Shown here piece by piece: positions 1-6,827 of a stretch of DNA of 8,951 bases (position 1 is the first letter of the stretch; each line of letters starts with the position of its first letter). Under the pieces are notes generated by a model. That model made no database searches and was not told the DNA's origin. It was given only the letters and a program-made list of their open reading frames with translations. This stretch comes from Helicobacteraceae bacterium (GTDB taxonomy: Bacteria > Campylobacterota > Campylobacteria > Campylobacterales > Sulfurimonadaceae). A program made the position numbers and the translations under genes. The DNA lies in NCBI GenBank assembly GCA_947497635.1, contig CANMHZ010000038.1, forward strand, positions 1 to 8,951, in the 5' to 3' direction.

Positions 1-17
1 ATCGGGTGTTTGCATCA

Positions 18-116
18 ATAACCGTATTCAAGAAAACAATACGAGATTTTTTTAACATCAAATGGAAGACTATCTTGGATAAAGTAGGCGCTAGAATTAA
101 TGACAACTTTCAGACG
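18..116 (-). other. in-frame continuation of the kinase reading frame after its stop
   Basis: After the TAG at 119-117 the same frame stays open for 33 codons and ends at a TGA (17-15). The peptide begins RLKVVINSSAYFIQ and ends CFLEYGY. A beta-strand-like stretch followed by a short helix and an aromatic/glycine ending is what follows the N box in many HATPase domains, so this could be the severed start of the missing ATP-binding half. The resemblance is weak and the rest lies outside the window. It may equally be non-coding. Confidence 0.25.
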
Positions 117-869
117 CTAAAGCCAGTCTTTTGAGGTTTGTTTGGTATACTTAGTTGCATTCTCAATTAGATGAAAAAAAGCAACATAAATTGATTCGTA
201 ATCAAAATAGCCCTTTGCAAGTGATTTAGAAACAATTACATTGACGTGTTTATCAGTAAAATCTGGAAAAAAACTGTATAAAATGTTCATTAAAACACGA
301 TGGATATTATGTTGTCGCATACTAAGATTAGGATTTTCATCATATAATTTGGTGTATACAGAAAATTCAGTTTTCATAGCAATATTATGTTTCATAAATT
401 TCAAAAATGCTTTGGCTGATTTATCTGGATTTGCTCGAAGGGTACTTTTTACATATTCTATCTGATTTCCTATAGAATCAGCTACTTTCTCTTGCGGGAT
501 GATATTGTAGATTTCCTGTAAATTATGTGCATTAAGTGATATTAAGTTGTGAACTAAGATATTGATTTGCTTTTGAAAAATATTTTCAATCTCATATTTA
601 TTTTTTACTAAACTTTGAATTGAATTACTTAGAATAGACATGTGAGTATTGAATGATTTGGAACTTCTAATCAAATCTTTTGCTGAAGTATAAGCCAATA
701 TAGTGCCATCAGAAGATTCAATTTTTGCAACCCTATAAGATATGCTTTGATATTCTATTACTTTATTTTTTTCGTTAATACAGCTCAATAGCTCGTTATT
801 GATATCTGGGGTGCTTACAAGAATATAATTATCTACACTTTTTATTAAATACGATATTTTTTCAATCAC
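117..869 (-). CDS. soluble histidine-kinase-like protein ending after the N box (possibly truncated)
   Basis: This 250-residue protein has no membrane segment or signal peptide. Residues 1-90 form an unrecognised N-terminal input region. An H-box-like helix follows at about 100-125 (LVHNLISLNAHNLQEIY, likely phospho-acceptor His107). A helical middle leads to an N box at 233-241 (HLIENATKY, Asn237), which normally binds Mg-ATP in HATPase domains. The protein stops nine residues later, so the ATP lid and G boxes are absent. The start is GTG at 869, chosen because GAGGAA sits 8 bases upstream; no ATG fits. It lies 5 bases after the receiver-domain gene, so the two are probably co-transcribed and cognate. 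It could be a nonsense-broken kinase, a dimerisation/phosphotransfer protein without ATPase activity, or an anti-sigma-like module. The kinase relationship is fairly sure; its activity is doubtful. Confidence 0.7.
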   Translation of the reverse strand: MIEKISYLIKSVDNYILVSTPDINNELLSCINEKNKVIEYQSISYRVAKIESSDGTILAYTSAKDLIRSSKSFNTHMSILSNSIQSLVKNKYEIENIFQKQINILVHNLISLNAHNLQEIYNIIPQEKVADSIGNQIEYVKSTLRANPDKSAKAFLKFMKHNIAMKTEFSVYTKLYDENPNLSMRQHNIHRVLMNILYSFFPDFTDKHVNVIVSKSLAKGYFDYESIYVAFFHLIENATKYTKQTSKDWL

Positions 870-874
870 AAAAA

Positions 875-1468
875 TTATTCCTCAACAAAAAATGTTTCAA
901 TAATTTGTTGAAATTCGTAAGGATCAGCATTTTTTGGTAAAAAATCATCAGCCTTCCTTAAGCCACTATGAAAACGATCACCTCTATTCTCCGCTGAGTA
1001 AATAACAATGATTTTATCTTTATACTTTTCTTTCAAGGCGTTCGCTAATCCTAGGCCTTCATCTTTAAATGCAAGCTTTTTTCCTACCCCTTGAATATCA
1101 ATAAAAAATATATCTGTTGTAATAATTTCATTTGAATCTAACGATCTGATATCTTTGAGAATTTTTGTATTTTTATAGCCAGCAGTTTTTAAAAGATTTA
1201 CAACTTTAAAATTTGTATCGTCATCAATAAACAGAATATTTATATTTTTTTGAGCTTCCTGTGCAGTTTTATATTTTTTTACTTTTTGCGATACTAATTC
1301 TGAGCCTGAACTAGAGTGCAAGACTACATTCATTGTATTTGTATTACTAGCTTCAACAATAGGGCTTGCTTGTGGCTCAGATTGTGTAAATCTTTTATAT
1401 AAAAAGCCAAATACAACAACCCCTATACCACTAAATAGCCAATCTTTATTATTTATAATCCAATCCAT
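875..1468 (-). CDS. membrane-anchored stand-alone receiver-domain (response regulator) protein
   Basis: The 197-residue product has one hydrophobic helix at about residues 10-24 followed by a basic YKR. A low-complexity linker rich in S, N and T spans about 28-70, and a receiver (REC) domain spans about 76-195. The REC signature residues are present: acidic pocket D82-D84 (FIDDD), phospho-acceptor D124 (FFIDIQGVG), S158 in YSAE and K179 in LPKN. There is no DNA-binding or enzymatic output domain. The helix plus positive residues suggests a cytoplasmic REC tethered to the inner membrane. I chose ATG at 1468 because AAAGGAA lies 10 bases upstream; a TTG at 1477 would sit on that ribosome site. 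The kinase-like gene follows after 5 bases, so this is probably its phosphorylation partner. The loop after D124 carries QGVG and a glycine-rich DEGLGLA instead of the usual M/P-x-G loop. The output is unknown. It is AT-richer than the secretion genes. Confidence 0.8.
   Translation of the reverse strand: MDWIINNKDWLFSGIGVVVFGFLYKRFTQSEPQASPIVEASNTNTMNVVLHSSSGSELVSQKVKKYKTAQEAQKNINILFIDDDTNFKVVNLLKTAGYKNTKILKDIRSLDSNEIITTDIFFIDIQGVGKKLAFKDEGLGLANALKEKYKDKIIVIYSAENRGDRFHSGLRKADDFLPKNADPYEFQQIIETFFVEE
878..883 (-). promoter_or_regulatory. ribosome binding site for the GTG-started kinase gene
   Basis: The minus strand reads GAGGAA here, 8 bases before the GTG at 869. It forms the last two codons (Glu-Glu) of the receiver gene, so translation of the pair is likely coupled. 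It decides the choice of GTG as start. Confidence 0.7.
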
Positions 1469-1478
1469 AATTATCAAA

Positions 1479-1485
1479 TTCCTTT
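1479..1485 (-). promoter_or_regulatory. ribosome binding site of the receiver-domain gene
   Basis: The minus strand reads AAAGGAA, 10 bases before the ATG at 1468 but only 1 base before the alternative TTG at 1477. This spacing selects the ATG. Confidence 0.65.
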
Positions 1486-1505
1486 AAAAGTGAATATTTT
1501 ATGAC

Positions 1506-1535
1506 AGAATAGCGAAAATTCTATTAACTCATCAA
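1506..1535 (-). promoter_or_regulatory. weak candidate promoter for the receiver/kinase pair
   Basis: On the minus strand TTGATG (1535-1530) and TATTCT (1511-1506) are separated by 18 bases. Each matches 4 of 6 consensus positions of a sigma-70 promoter. It is placed correctly for the gene starting at 1468, but such matches are common in AT-rich DNA. Confidence 0.25.
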
Positions 1536-1562
1536 CCTAGTATACGACTCAGACATTAAATC

Positions 1563-1756
1563 TCAATAGACCTCTTTGCGGTGTCTGATGTGAACTATAT
1601 TGTGGGGTCTTTTAACCTTTGATTTTTGCTCTTAAAAATATTTGATTGCTTTTATAATTGACACTGAGCTCTCTCTAAGCTATCTTGAGCGATAAAATCT
1701 AAAATAGATTCTAAATCTTCCTGAGCTTTTTCGAGATAGTAGATGTTATAAGGCAT
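1563..1756 (-). pseudogene. disrupted ParE/RelE-family toxin
   Basis: An ATG at 1756 overlaps the last 11 bases of the antitoxin gene, a usual antitoxin-toxin arrangement. It opens a frame of 34 codons (stop TAA at 1654-1652). Its start, MPYNIYYLEKAQEDLESILD and on to FIAQDSLERAQ, fits the N-terminal strand and first helices of ParE-type toxins (xYxIxYLxxAxxDLxxIxxYI). Family members are usually about 90-100 residues, so most of the fold is missing. In another frame, from 1661, SIIKAIKYF could continue the helix, then meets a stop. Further down, VHIRHRKEVY (1595-1566) resembles the C-terminal strand of such toxins. I infer a frameshift, a nonsense codon and an internal deletion of roughly 30 codons. 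A functional ribosome-targeting or gyrase-targeting toxin is unlikely. The N-terminal identification is good; the C-terminal remnant is tentative. Confidence 0.6.
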
Positions 1757-1955
1757 ATTTTGCACTAAGTTTTGAAAAAACCTCTTCGTGAGTTCCCACA
1801 ATAGGTGAATTAAATCCCTCATCAATCAATAATTCTAATTTTTCATCATATTCTTCCTTGGATAATTTGACGGTATTTGCAGGAAGCGACTTTAAAAAAG
1901 TAATAACTTTATCAACAACCGACTCATCTTCTATCTCAAGGTGATAAGCTAACAT
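1746..1955 (-). CDS. RelB/Phd-like antitoxin of a type II toxin-antitoxin pair
   Basis: This 69-residue acidic protein begins MLAYHLEIEDESVVDKVITF. It has an N-terminal strand/helix, a KSLPANTVKLSKEEYDEKLE middle, and a C-terminal HEEVFSKLSAKYAL helix that recalls the toxin-binding tail of small RelB/Phd-like antitoxins in Campylobacterota. ATG at 1955 has AAAGGA at a normal distance and an extended -10 promoter just upstream. Its end overlaps the start of the toxin remnant by 11 bases. Such antitoxins usually bind and neutralise the toxin and repress their own operon. With the toxin broken, this one may be an orphan or may act on a related toxin elsewhere. The antitoxin role is inferred largely from the partner and the size. 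Confidence 0.65.
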   Translation of the reverse strand: MLAYHLEIEDESVVDKVITFLKSLPANTVKLSKEEYDEKLELLIDEGFNSPIVGTHEEVFSKLSAKYAL

Positions 1956-1991
1956 TACTAATCCTTTTACTCTACGATTATTGCTAAAAAC

Positions 1992-2000
1992 ATTATAACA
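1992..2000 (-). promoter_or_regulatory. extended -10 promoter element of the toxin-antitoxin locus
   Basis: The minus strand reads TGTTATAAT, a perfect TGnTATAAT extended -10 box, 36 bases before the antitoxin ATG. No good -35 box lies at 16-18 bases, which is usual for extended -10 promoters. The element lies 9 bases past the gspE stop, so the locus can be transcribed independently of the secretion operon. Confidence 0.55.
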
Positions 2001-2009
2001 CGTATCCCA

Positions 2010-3524
2010 CTAAACCTCTTTCACCCCAACCCGAATAATCTCATCAAGACTCGTTGTCTGACTTTGCAACAGTTCAATCAACTGATCGGAGAGGAACTTC
2101 ATCCCTTTGGTTTTCATCAGTGAGCGGATTTCGCTGTCCCCCTCACTCTCTTTGAGAATCGTCCGTACCGATTCATCGACCATCAAGAACTCGCCGATGG
2201 CAACGCGTCCACGGTAGCCTGTGTTGTGACAGCTACTACACCCTTTGGGGTGTGAAATCAAAAGCCCATGGGGGAGTCCGAGTTCATCGGCATCTTTGTT
2301 GGAGAGTTTCACACTCTCTTTACACTCACTACACAACCGACGGACAAGCCGTTGTGCCAAAACCCCCAAGAGGGTCGAGGTGATAAGAAATTTATCAAGC
2401 CCCATATCCTCAAGACGCGTAAGGGCAGCGGTGGCATTGTTGGTGTGGAGTGTCGAGAGGACGAGGTGTCCTGTCATTGCCGCTTGGATAGCGATATGGG
2501 CGGTTTCGGTGTCCCGTATCTCTCCGATCATGATAACATCCGGATCTTGGCGCAAGATGGAGCGCAAACCGCTGGCAAAGGTGAGCCCCGCTTTGGTATT
2601 AACGGCAATTTGGCTGACGTGGGGAGCATCGTATTCGACGGGGTCTTCGATGGAGATGATGTTTTTTTCGGGACTTGCCAGCTGTTGGAGAAAAGAGTGC
2701 AGTGTTGTCGATTTACCGCTTCCCGTAGGACCTGTCACCAAGATAATACCGTGGGAGAACTGGAGTAGCTCTTCAAACGCACTGGTGGTTGTCTCATCAA
2801 ACCCCAACTCCCGTAAGGTAGGGATAGTGGACGCTTGCATCAAGAGACGCAAGACCACCCGTTCGCCGTGATAGGTGGGCAGTACTGATACACGAATATC
2901 GAGACTTTTCCCCGCCACTTTGACCTGTGTTCGTCCATCTTGGGGGAGCCGTTTTTCGGAGATGTCCAGCGCCGAGATGACTTTGATACGGCTGATGATG
3001 AGGTCGATGATATTTTTATCAAGGTCAATATGTTTGATAAGGGCACCGTCGATACGAAAGCGTACCTCCCCCTTTTTCTCGTGGGTTTCGATGTGAATAT
3101 CACTTGCCTTGCGCTTGATCGCCTGATAAAAGATGGTATTAACAAATTTGATAATGGGGGCGGACTCTTCACTGGTGAGAAGGTCAGCGGAGTTTTTGAT
3201 AAAATCGACCAAGGAGAGCTCTTCATCAATAAACTCCGAGGTATCGGGGGCTGATTTTGAGATTTCCAAATCGGTTTTAAGTTCGAGAAATTTGAGATAG
3301 AGGTTTTCAAATCCTGCAACGCTAAGATGAGCTAAGGGATAGGTGAGAGAGAGTTTGTTATACAGTTGTAGGGCAGTTATTTTTTGGGTTTCGGGGATAA
3401 TGGCGTACAAAATCCCTTTATGGGCGCAAAATAGTAGTGAGTGGCGAATGCACAACGGGATGTCTACCCCCTCTGGGGTAGCAAACTCTATAGCACTCTC
3501 TTCCAACATAGGGAAGGAGATCAT
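2010..3524 (-). CDS. gspE: type II secretion ATPase GspE
   Basis: GspE is the hexameric cytoplasmic ATPase that powers pseudopilus assembly, docking on GspL at the inner membrane. The 504-residue protein has an N-terminal region (about 1-110) and an intermediate domain with ASDIHIE (140-146). The motor domain has a Walker A GPTGSGKST (265-273), Asp box SIEDPVE (291-297), Walker B DPDVIMIGEIRD (327-338) and His box TGHLVLSTLHTN (351-362). Two CxxC pairs (C398/C401 and C429/C432) form the zinc site typical of GspE/PilB and absent from retraction ATPases. Length is normal. The ATG at 3524 overlaps the gspD stop in an ATGA junction, indicating translational coupling. It is the last T2SS gene in the run: no gspF follows, and an AT-richer toxin-antitoxin locus begins within 60 bases. 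A PilB-type role is possible in principle, but the GspC and GspD neighbours argue for T2SS. Confidence 0.95.
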   Translation of the reverse strand: MISFPMLEESAIEFATPEGVDIPLCIRHSLLFCAHKGILYAIIPETQKITALQLYNKLSLTYPLAHLSVAGFENLYLKFLELKTDLEISKSAPDTSEFIDEELSLVDFIKNSADLLTSEESAPIIKFVNTIFYQAIKRKASDIHIETHEKKGEVRFRIDGALIKHIDLDKNIIDLIISRIKVISALDISEKRLPQDGRTQVKVAGKSLDIRVSVLPTYHGERVVLRLLMQASTIPTLRELGFDETTTSAFEELLQFSHGIILVTGPTGSGKSTTLHSFLQQLASPEKNIISIEDPVEYDAPHVSQIAVNTKAGLTFASGLRSILRQDPDVIMIGEIRDTETAHIAIQAAMTGHLVLSTLHTNNATAALTRLEDMGLDKFLITSTLLGVLAQRLVRRLCSECKESVKLSNKDADELGLPHGLLISHPKGCSSCHNTGYRGRVAIGEFLMVDESVRTILKESEGDSEIRSLMKTKGMKFLSDQLIELLQSQTTSLDEIIRVGVKEV

Positions 3525-5122
3525 GGAGTGACCCCTTTTTTCGCTTCAATTTGCTTTGTGATGTTCGTAATATACCGCTCTTGGAGGGCATCAAGTTCAC
3601 TTAGCTGCGTCCGTAAAGCACTTAGATCACTGCTTTTTTCGATGATATAGGGAGTTAAGAGTATGACGAGATTGACCCGATCTTGACTCGTTGCCTTGCT
3701 TTTAAAGAGATTGCCAAGATAGGGGATGTCTCCCAAAAAGGGAACTTTTGTATTCGTTTCGTCAATTTTTTCCCGAATAAGCCCTCCGATAATGACACTC
3801 TCTCCGTTGTTTACGATAGCCGAGGTGAGAACTTCGCGTTTTGTCGTACTGGGACGGTCGGCGATGGAGTTGGCTTCAATATCTTCTAGTTTGGCGGTAA
3901 CTCCAAGGAGGACTTTATGATCATTTGAGAGACGCGGTTTGATTTTGAGGGTAAGCCCGATGTCTTGACGGGTGTAGTTTTGTTGCGTTATTCCTACTCC
4001 CATCGTCGTCCCTGAACTGATCGATTCGGTTCTTCCCACATAGATGGAGGACTCTTGGTTGTCAATACACAGTATTGAGGGTTCAGAGAGGATATTCGCC
4101 GCACCGTTGGTGTTTAGGAGGGAGATATTTGCCCCCAGTGCGATTCCACTAGCAAGGGTAGGGAGACTGATTGAACTCAGCATAGAGGAATCCAATGAGA
4201 TTGCCGATGTTATACCATCACCCAAGAGTGTGTCAAAGGTAAACAGACCATTTGATCCCACTTTAGCCCCCCCTGATAGTCCGTATTTTATCCCCAATGC
4301 TTCCGATTTTTTTTCACTGATTTCGATAATCTTCGCTCGTACATACACCTGCTGACGATCATGATCGAGCTCCCGAATCGTCGCCTCCAAACTTTTGAAA
4401 AGTTCATCACTTGTAATAACGATGAGAGAGTTGGTTGTATCGTCGTTGGTGATACTAGGGGGTTGCTGTCCCGGCATAAGGGTCATTTTTCCCAAAATAG
4501 TATTGAGGGTCGTAACGAGAAGTTTGGCATCGGCATTTTTGAGGGGGATGACGTGAGTTGTGTTGGCGATGGTCTCATCCCGCGCATCCAAAATTTTCAT
4601 CGCCTTTTGAATGGTGGCAATGTTTTCAGGAAAATCGGTGACGATGACCGAATTGGACTCTTTGGATGAGGTAATTTTGGCATTTTTAGTCGTGAAGTGT
4701 TTGATCTTAGCTGCCATTGTTTCAGCGGAGGCAAAATGAAAGCTAAAGATATAGTTTTGCATTTGAGGAATATCACTTTTTTGCATCAATGGAAGATTCA
4801 TTTGCGTTGCATCCGCCGTTTTGACGACACTCAAATATCCCCCCCCAGAATCCACGAAGGTGTACCCTTTTGCATCGAGAGTTGTTTGTAAAATTTTGTA
4901 CAGCTCTTTTTTGCTAATGGGTTTATTTCCGGCATAACTAATCGTTCCAGGGATCTCTTCACCGATGAAAATATTTTTATGCGTTGTGGCGGCAACAAGC
5001 TTGATCAAATCGCTGATCCCCATCCCATCAATGGAAAGAGAGACTTTATCATTTGCAGGGGAAGCGACTAAAAAAGTAGAAAGAGCCATTGAGAGGAGAA
5101 AAAATTTAACGGGTGATTTCAT
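3521..5122 (-). CDS. gspD: type II secretion outer-membrane secretin GspD
   Basis: GspD forms the gated outer-membrane channel of the T2SS. The product is 533 residues. A Sec signal peptide (MKSPVKFF, hydrophobic core, LVASPA, cleavage near residue 20-23) is followed by an N0 domain (about 27-100), two further N-type repeats (about 124-180 and 187-253) and the secretin barrel domain (about 257-495). The barrel carries VIIGGLI (443-449) and the hallmark VPFLGDIPYLGNLF (460-473). A short, probably helical tail ends the protein. Many GspD proteins are 600-700 residues with N0 to N3, so one N repeat seems to be missing. I chose ATG at 5122 because AAGGA lies 8 bases upstream and a signal peptide follows directly; a TTG at 5161 would put 13 polar residues before it. 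The start overlaps gspC by 17 bases. No lipobox is visible, and I see no recognisable pilotin-binding S domain. Confidence 0.94.
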   Translation of the reverse strand: MKSPVKFFLLSMALSTFLVASPANDKVSLSIDGMGISDLIKLVAATTHKNIFIGEEIPGTISYAGNKPISKKELYKILQTTLDAKGYTFVDSGGGYLSVVKTADATQMNLPLMQKSDIPQMQNYIFSFHFASAETMAAKIKHFTTKNAKITSSKESNSVIVTDFPENIATIQKAMKILDARDETIANTTHVIPLKNADAKLLVTTLNTILGKMTLMPGQQPPSITNDDTTNSLIVITSDELFKSLEATIRELDHDRQQVYVRAKIIEISEKKSEALGIKYGLSGGAKVGSNGLFTFDTLLGDGITSAISLDSSMLSSISLPTLASGIALGANISLLNTNGAANILSEPSILCIDNQESSIYVGRTESISSGTTMGVGITQQNYTRQDIGLTLKIKPRLSNDHKVLLGVTAKLEDIEANSIADRPSTTKREVLTSAIVNNGESVIIGGLIREKIDETNTKVPFLGDIPYLGNLFKSKATSQDRVNLVILLTPYIIEKSSDLSALRTQLSELDALQERYITNITKQIEAKKGVTP

Positions 5123-5933
5123 AGATAAGTTCCTTATCGAGGTTGTTGCGTAGTACGGCAATGCGGATGCTTCTAAGATGAGGCAGTTGGCTCATTATGG
5201 CCAATGCGTCAGGGTAGGATTCGAGTTTTTTGTTGTTAATGGATTGAACAACATCACCACTTAGTATTCCCATTTGGGCAAAAACTGCATCAGATTCTAT
5301 CCTGTTGACCCGAAATCCTATGATTTTTGTTCCGCTCATTTCAGGGGTGATGTCGATTTTTTTCCCAAGGGTTTGGAGATCGCCCACTTGAGCAGCAATC
5401 GTTTGATAGGCAATACTTCGCCATTCATTTTCACTGCCCTCAGGGTGAGCCGGATCGGCTATCGCCCGAGTCACAATCTCTTGACGACTAAGATTGTCAT
5501 CGTATCCCAATCGAAGACGATACGTTTTCCCAAACCCCCTAAAAAGTGCTGTTGTATCGTTGAGAGAAACAAGATGAAAAGTTTTTTTGTACACTCCATG
5601 TAAGGGGACAACGGTGGAGATTTTCCCATCGCTGATACTCACAAACGAATCACTCGAAGAGCGGTAGATCGCTTTTATCTTGTGAGGTTCTGGAACCAAT
5701 GTTTTAATGCTCACCGTTTTGGTATGAATCGCCCCCTCGAAATGGTCACGAATTCCAAACTTTTGTCCCAAGTGGAAAATATTAAAAAAGGGGTCAAATG
5801 AACTTGAAAACCGTTCTTGGGACATTTCGGATAAAAAGGCTCCTCCAAGAGTTGAGAGACTCCATATTAGGACGAATGGCAGTGCCAACAGGTTAAAACG
5901 TCGAAGGAGAAATTCGTTAAAAAGTTGTTTCAT
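5106..5933 (-). CDS. gspC: type II secretion inner-membrane PDZ protein GspC
   Basis: GspC links the inner-membrane platform to the secretin and helps select substrates. The 275-residue protein has a short basic cytoplasmic N-terminus, one membrane helix (about 13-33), a periplasmic homology-region-like domain of beta strands (about 74-142) that in the family contacts the N0 domain of GspD, a linker, and a C-terminal PDZ domain (about 200-265, with SDAVFAQMGILSGDVVQSIN). The PDZ domain separates this from the type IV pilus protein PilP. ATG at 5933 is preceded by GAGGGG. A GTG at 6089 in the same frame was set aside because it would add 52 residues overlapping the upstream gene without a ribosome site. 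Overlaps of 17 bases with both neighbours indicate one operon. Confidence 0.88.
   Translation of the reverse strand: MKQLFNEFLLRRFNLLALPFVLIWSLSTLGGAFLSEMSQERFSSSFDPFFNIFHLGQKFGIRDHFEGAIHTKTVSIKTLVPEPHKIKAIYRSSSDSFVSISDGKISTVVPLHGVYKKTFHLVSLNDTTALFRGFGKTYRLRLGYDDNLSRQEIVTRAIADPAHPEGSENEWRSIAYQTIAAQVGDLQTLGKKIDITPEMSGTKIIGFRVNRIESDAVFAQMGILSGDVVQSINNKKLESYPDALAIMSQLPHLRSIRIAVLRNNLDKELIYEITR
5131..5135 (-). promoter_or_regulatory. ribosome binding site deciding the gspD start
   Basis: The minus strand reads AAGGA, 8 bases before the ATG at 5122 and inside the 3' end of gspC. It supports the start that places the signal peptide at the N-terminus. Confidence 0.7.
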
Positions 5934-6429
5934 ATACGAGCCCCTCTTTTTCGGTATGGAGCTTAAAGACAAGGAGTGGATAGAGTCGTAGCTCAGGGGT
6001 AGCCTCAAAAACAAGTCGTACTTTTTGATCGAGGAGATCAATATCCCCGTTACATTCCCCAAAATCTCCCTCTCCGTGAAGTTGGACACTTAGCGGATGA
6101 AATAGTGAATACGTGAGGGTCATAGTCTCAATGGTTCCGGGGAAAAATGGGCGATAGAGGGGAGAAAAAGTAACCGAAGAGATTGTAATCTGGTTAAAAA
6201 AAATCCAAGGGGTGAGTCGAATATTCTCTATGGTAGCAAGCTTGATATTATCCATCATTACACGTGCGTTTTGGATATCCAAATAGAGGTAACGGTTCTC
6301 AAGACTTTCCCCACTCAAAACGATGTTTTTTTCGAGAAGCAGTTCCTCAAAGGTAAAGTAGAGCTTTTCTTTGGGAATCAAGATGATAATAAGGAGAAGA
6401 ACATAAAAAGCGTAAAGAAGACGTTTCAC
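5917..6429 (-). CDS. gspN: GspN-like type II secretion protein
   Basis: The product is 170 residues with one N-terminal hydrophobic helix (about 4-19, LLYAFYVLLLIIILIP). It is either a signal anchor or an uncleaved signal, followed by a beta-rich periplasmic domain. The second half (YSLFHPLSVQLHGEGDFGE and then GDIDLLDQKVRL) resembles the C-terminal repeat of GspN, where a glycine-rich strand is followed by an LDQ-type strand. GspN proteins are commonly about 250 residues, so this is a short version. The start is GTG at 6429, supported by GGAGG 7 bases upstream and a GTGA overlap with the gspM stop. Position between M and C fits. GspN is variable and not essential in many systems. The assignment rests on fold-like pattern and gene order, not on a signature motif. 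Confidence 0.6.
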   Translation of the reverse strand: MKRLLYAFYVLLLIIILIPKEKLYFTFEELLLEKNIVLSGESLENRYLYLDIQNARVMMDNIKLATIENIRLTPWIFFNQITISSVTFSPLYRPFFPGTIETMTLTYSLFHPLSVQLHGEGDFGECNGDIDLLDQKVRLVFEATPELRLYPLLVFKLHTEKEGLVYETTF

Positions 6430-6827
6430 AATTCAACCTCCACTGCGATAAAACCTTTTGAATCATTATTACGTTGTAAGGTTAATTTTTTGATGACCAA
6501 CATCGAATTAAGAAGTTTGTTAGCAATGAGATTAAAATCACTGGAAGAGAGATTCGTGAACTCCAGATAAAGGGCACCCCCACGTCTCTCCTCCTTACTC
6601 ATACTGGGAAGTGTTTTCAAATAGGTCAGCTCATTTTGGGAGGCAGTGGTTGACCAGCGTGTTTTGAGGTTCTCTATCTCTTTGGCTTGTAGAGAGAGGG
6701 TTGTACTGTCGTTTTGGGATTCTTCAAGGCTACTCGAAGAACTAAGGGTAACAATTCCAGTGATAAGGATAAGAGAGAGGGTGATAATCACGGCAAGTGA
6801 GCGTCTTTTTTCTGGAGTATAGTTCAT
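6426..6827 (-). CDS. gspM: GspM-like inner-membrane type II secretion protein
   Basis: GspM is a bitopic inner-membrane protein that pairs with GspL. The 133-residue product has a short basic N-terminus, one membrane helix (about 11-29, LAVIITLSLILITGIVTL), a Ser-rich stretch, a probable coiled coil (about 42-70) and a small alpha/beta domain (about 85-133, YLEFTNLSSSDFNLIANKLL and on to VEVEL). This is compatible with the ferredoxin-like fold of GspM. Family members are usually about 160-180 residues. ATG at 6827 overlaps the gspL stop in an ATGA junction; a TTG three codons upstream is less likely. There is no sequence motif, so the call depends on architecture and its place directly after gspL. 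Confidence 0.65.
   Translation of the reverse strand: MNYTPEKRRSLAVIITLSLILITGIVTLSSSSSLEESQNDSTTLSLQAKEIENLKTRWSTTASQNELTYLKTLPSMSKEERRGGALYLEFTNLSSSDFNLIANKLLNSMLVIKKLTLQRNNDSKGFIAVEVEL
6437..6441 (-). promoter_or_regulatory. strong ribosome binding site for the GTG-started gspN-like gene
   Basis: The minus strand reads GGAGG, 7 bases before the GTG at 6429, within the last codons of gspM. It justifies the non-ATG start. Confidence 0.7.

Noticed and set aside
1956..2009. Intrinsic terminator after gspE
   Set aside because: I see no stem-loop followed by a T-tract in this gap.
2245..2871. Long open frame on the plus strand (208 codons) opposite gspE, with others at 2268-2768 and 2940-3254
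   Set aside because: They are antisense shadows of gspE, whose motifs fix the coding frame; their translations show no domain.
2840..3319. 159-codon minus-strand frame inside gspE
   Set aside because: It is an alternative frame of gspE with Ser/Lys/Pro-rich translation and no ribosome site; gspE residues here are conserved.
5122..5161. TTG start extending GspD by 13 residues
   Set aside because: It would bury the signal peptide, and the ribosome site AAGGA belongs to the ATG at 5122.
5933..6089. GTG start extending GspC by 52 residues
   Set aside because: It would overlap most of the end of the GspN-like gene and displace the N-terminal membrane anchor expected of GspC.
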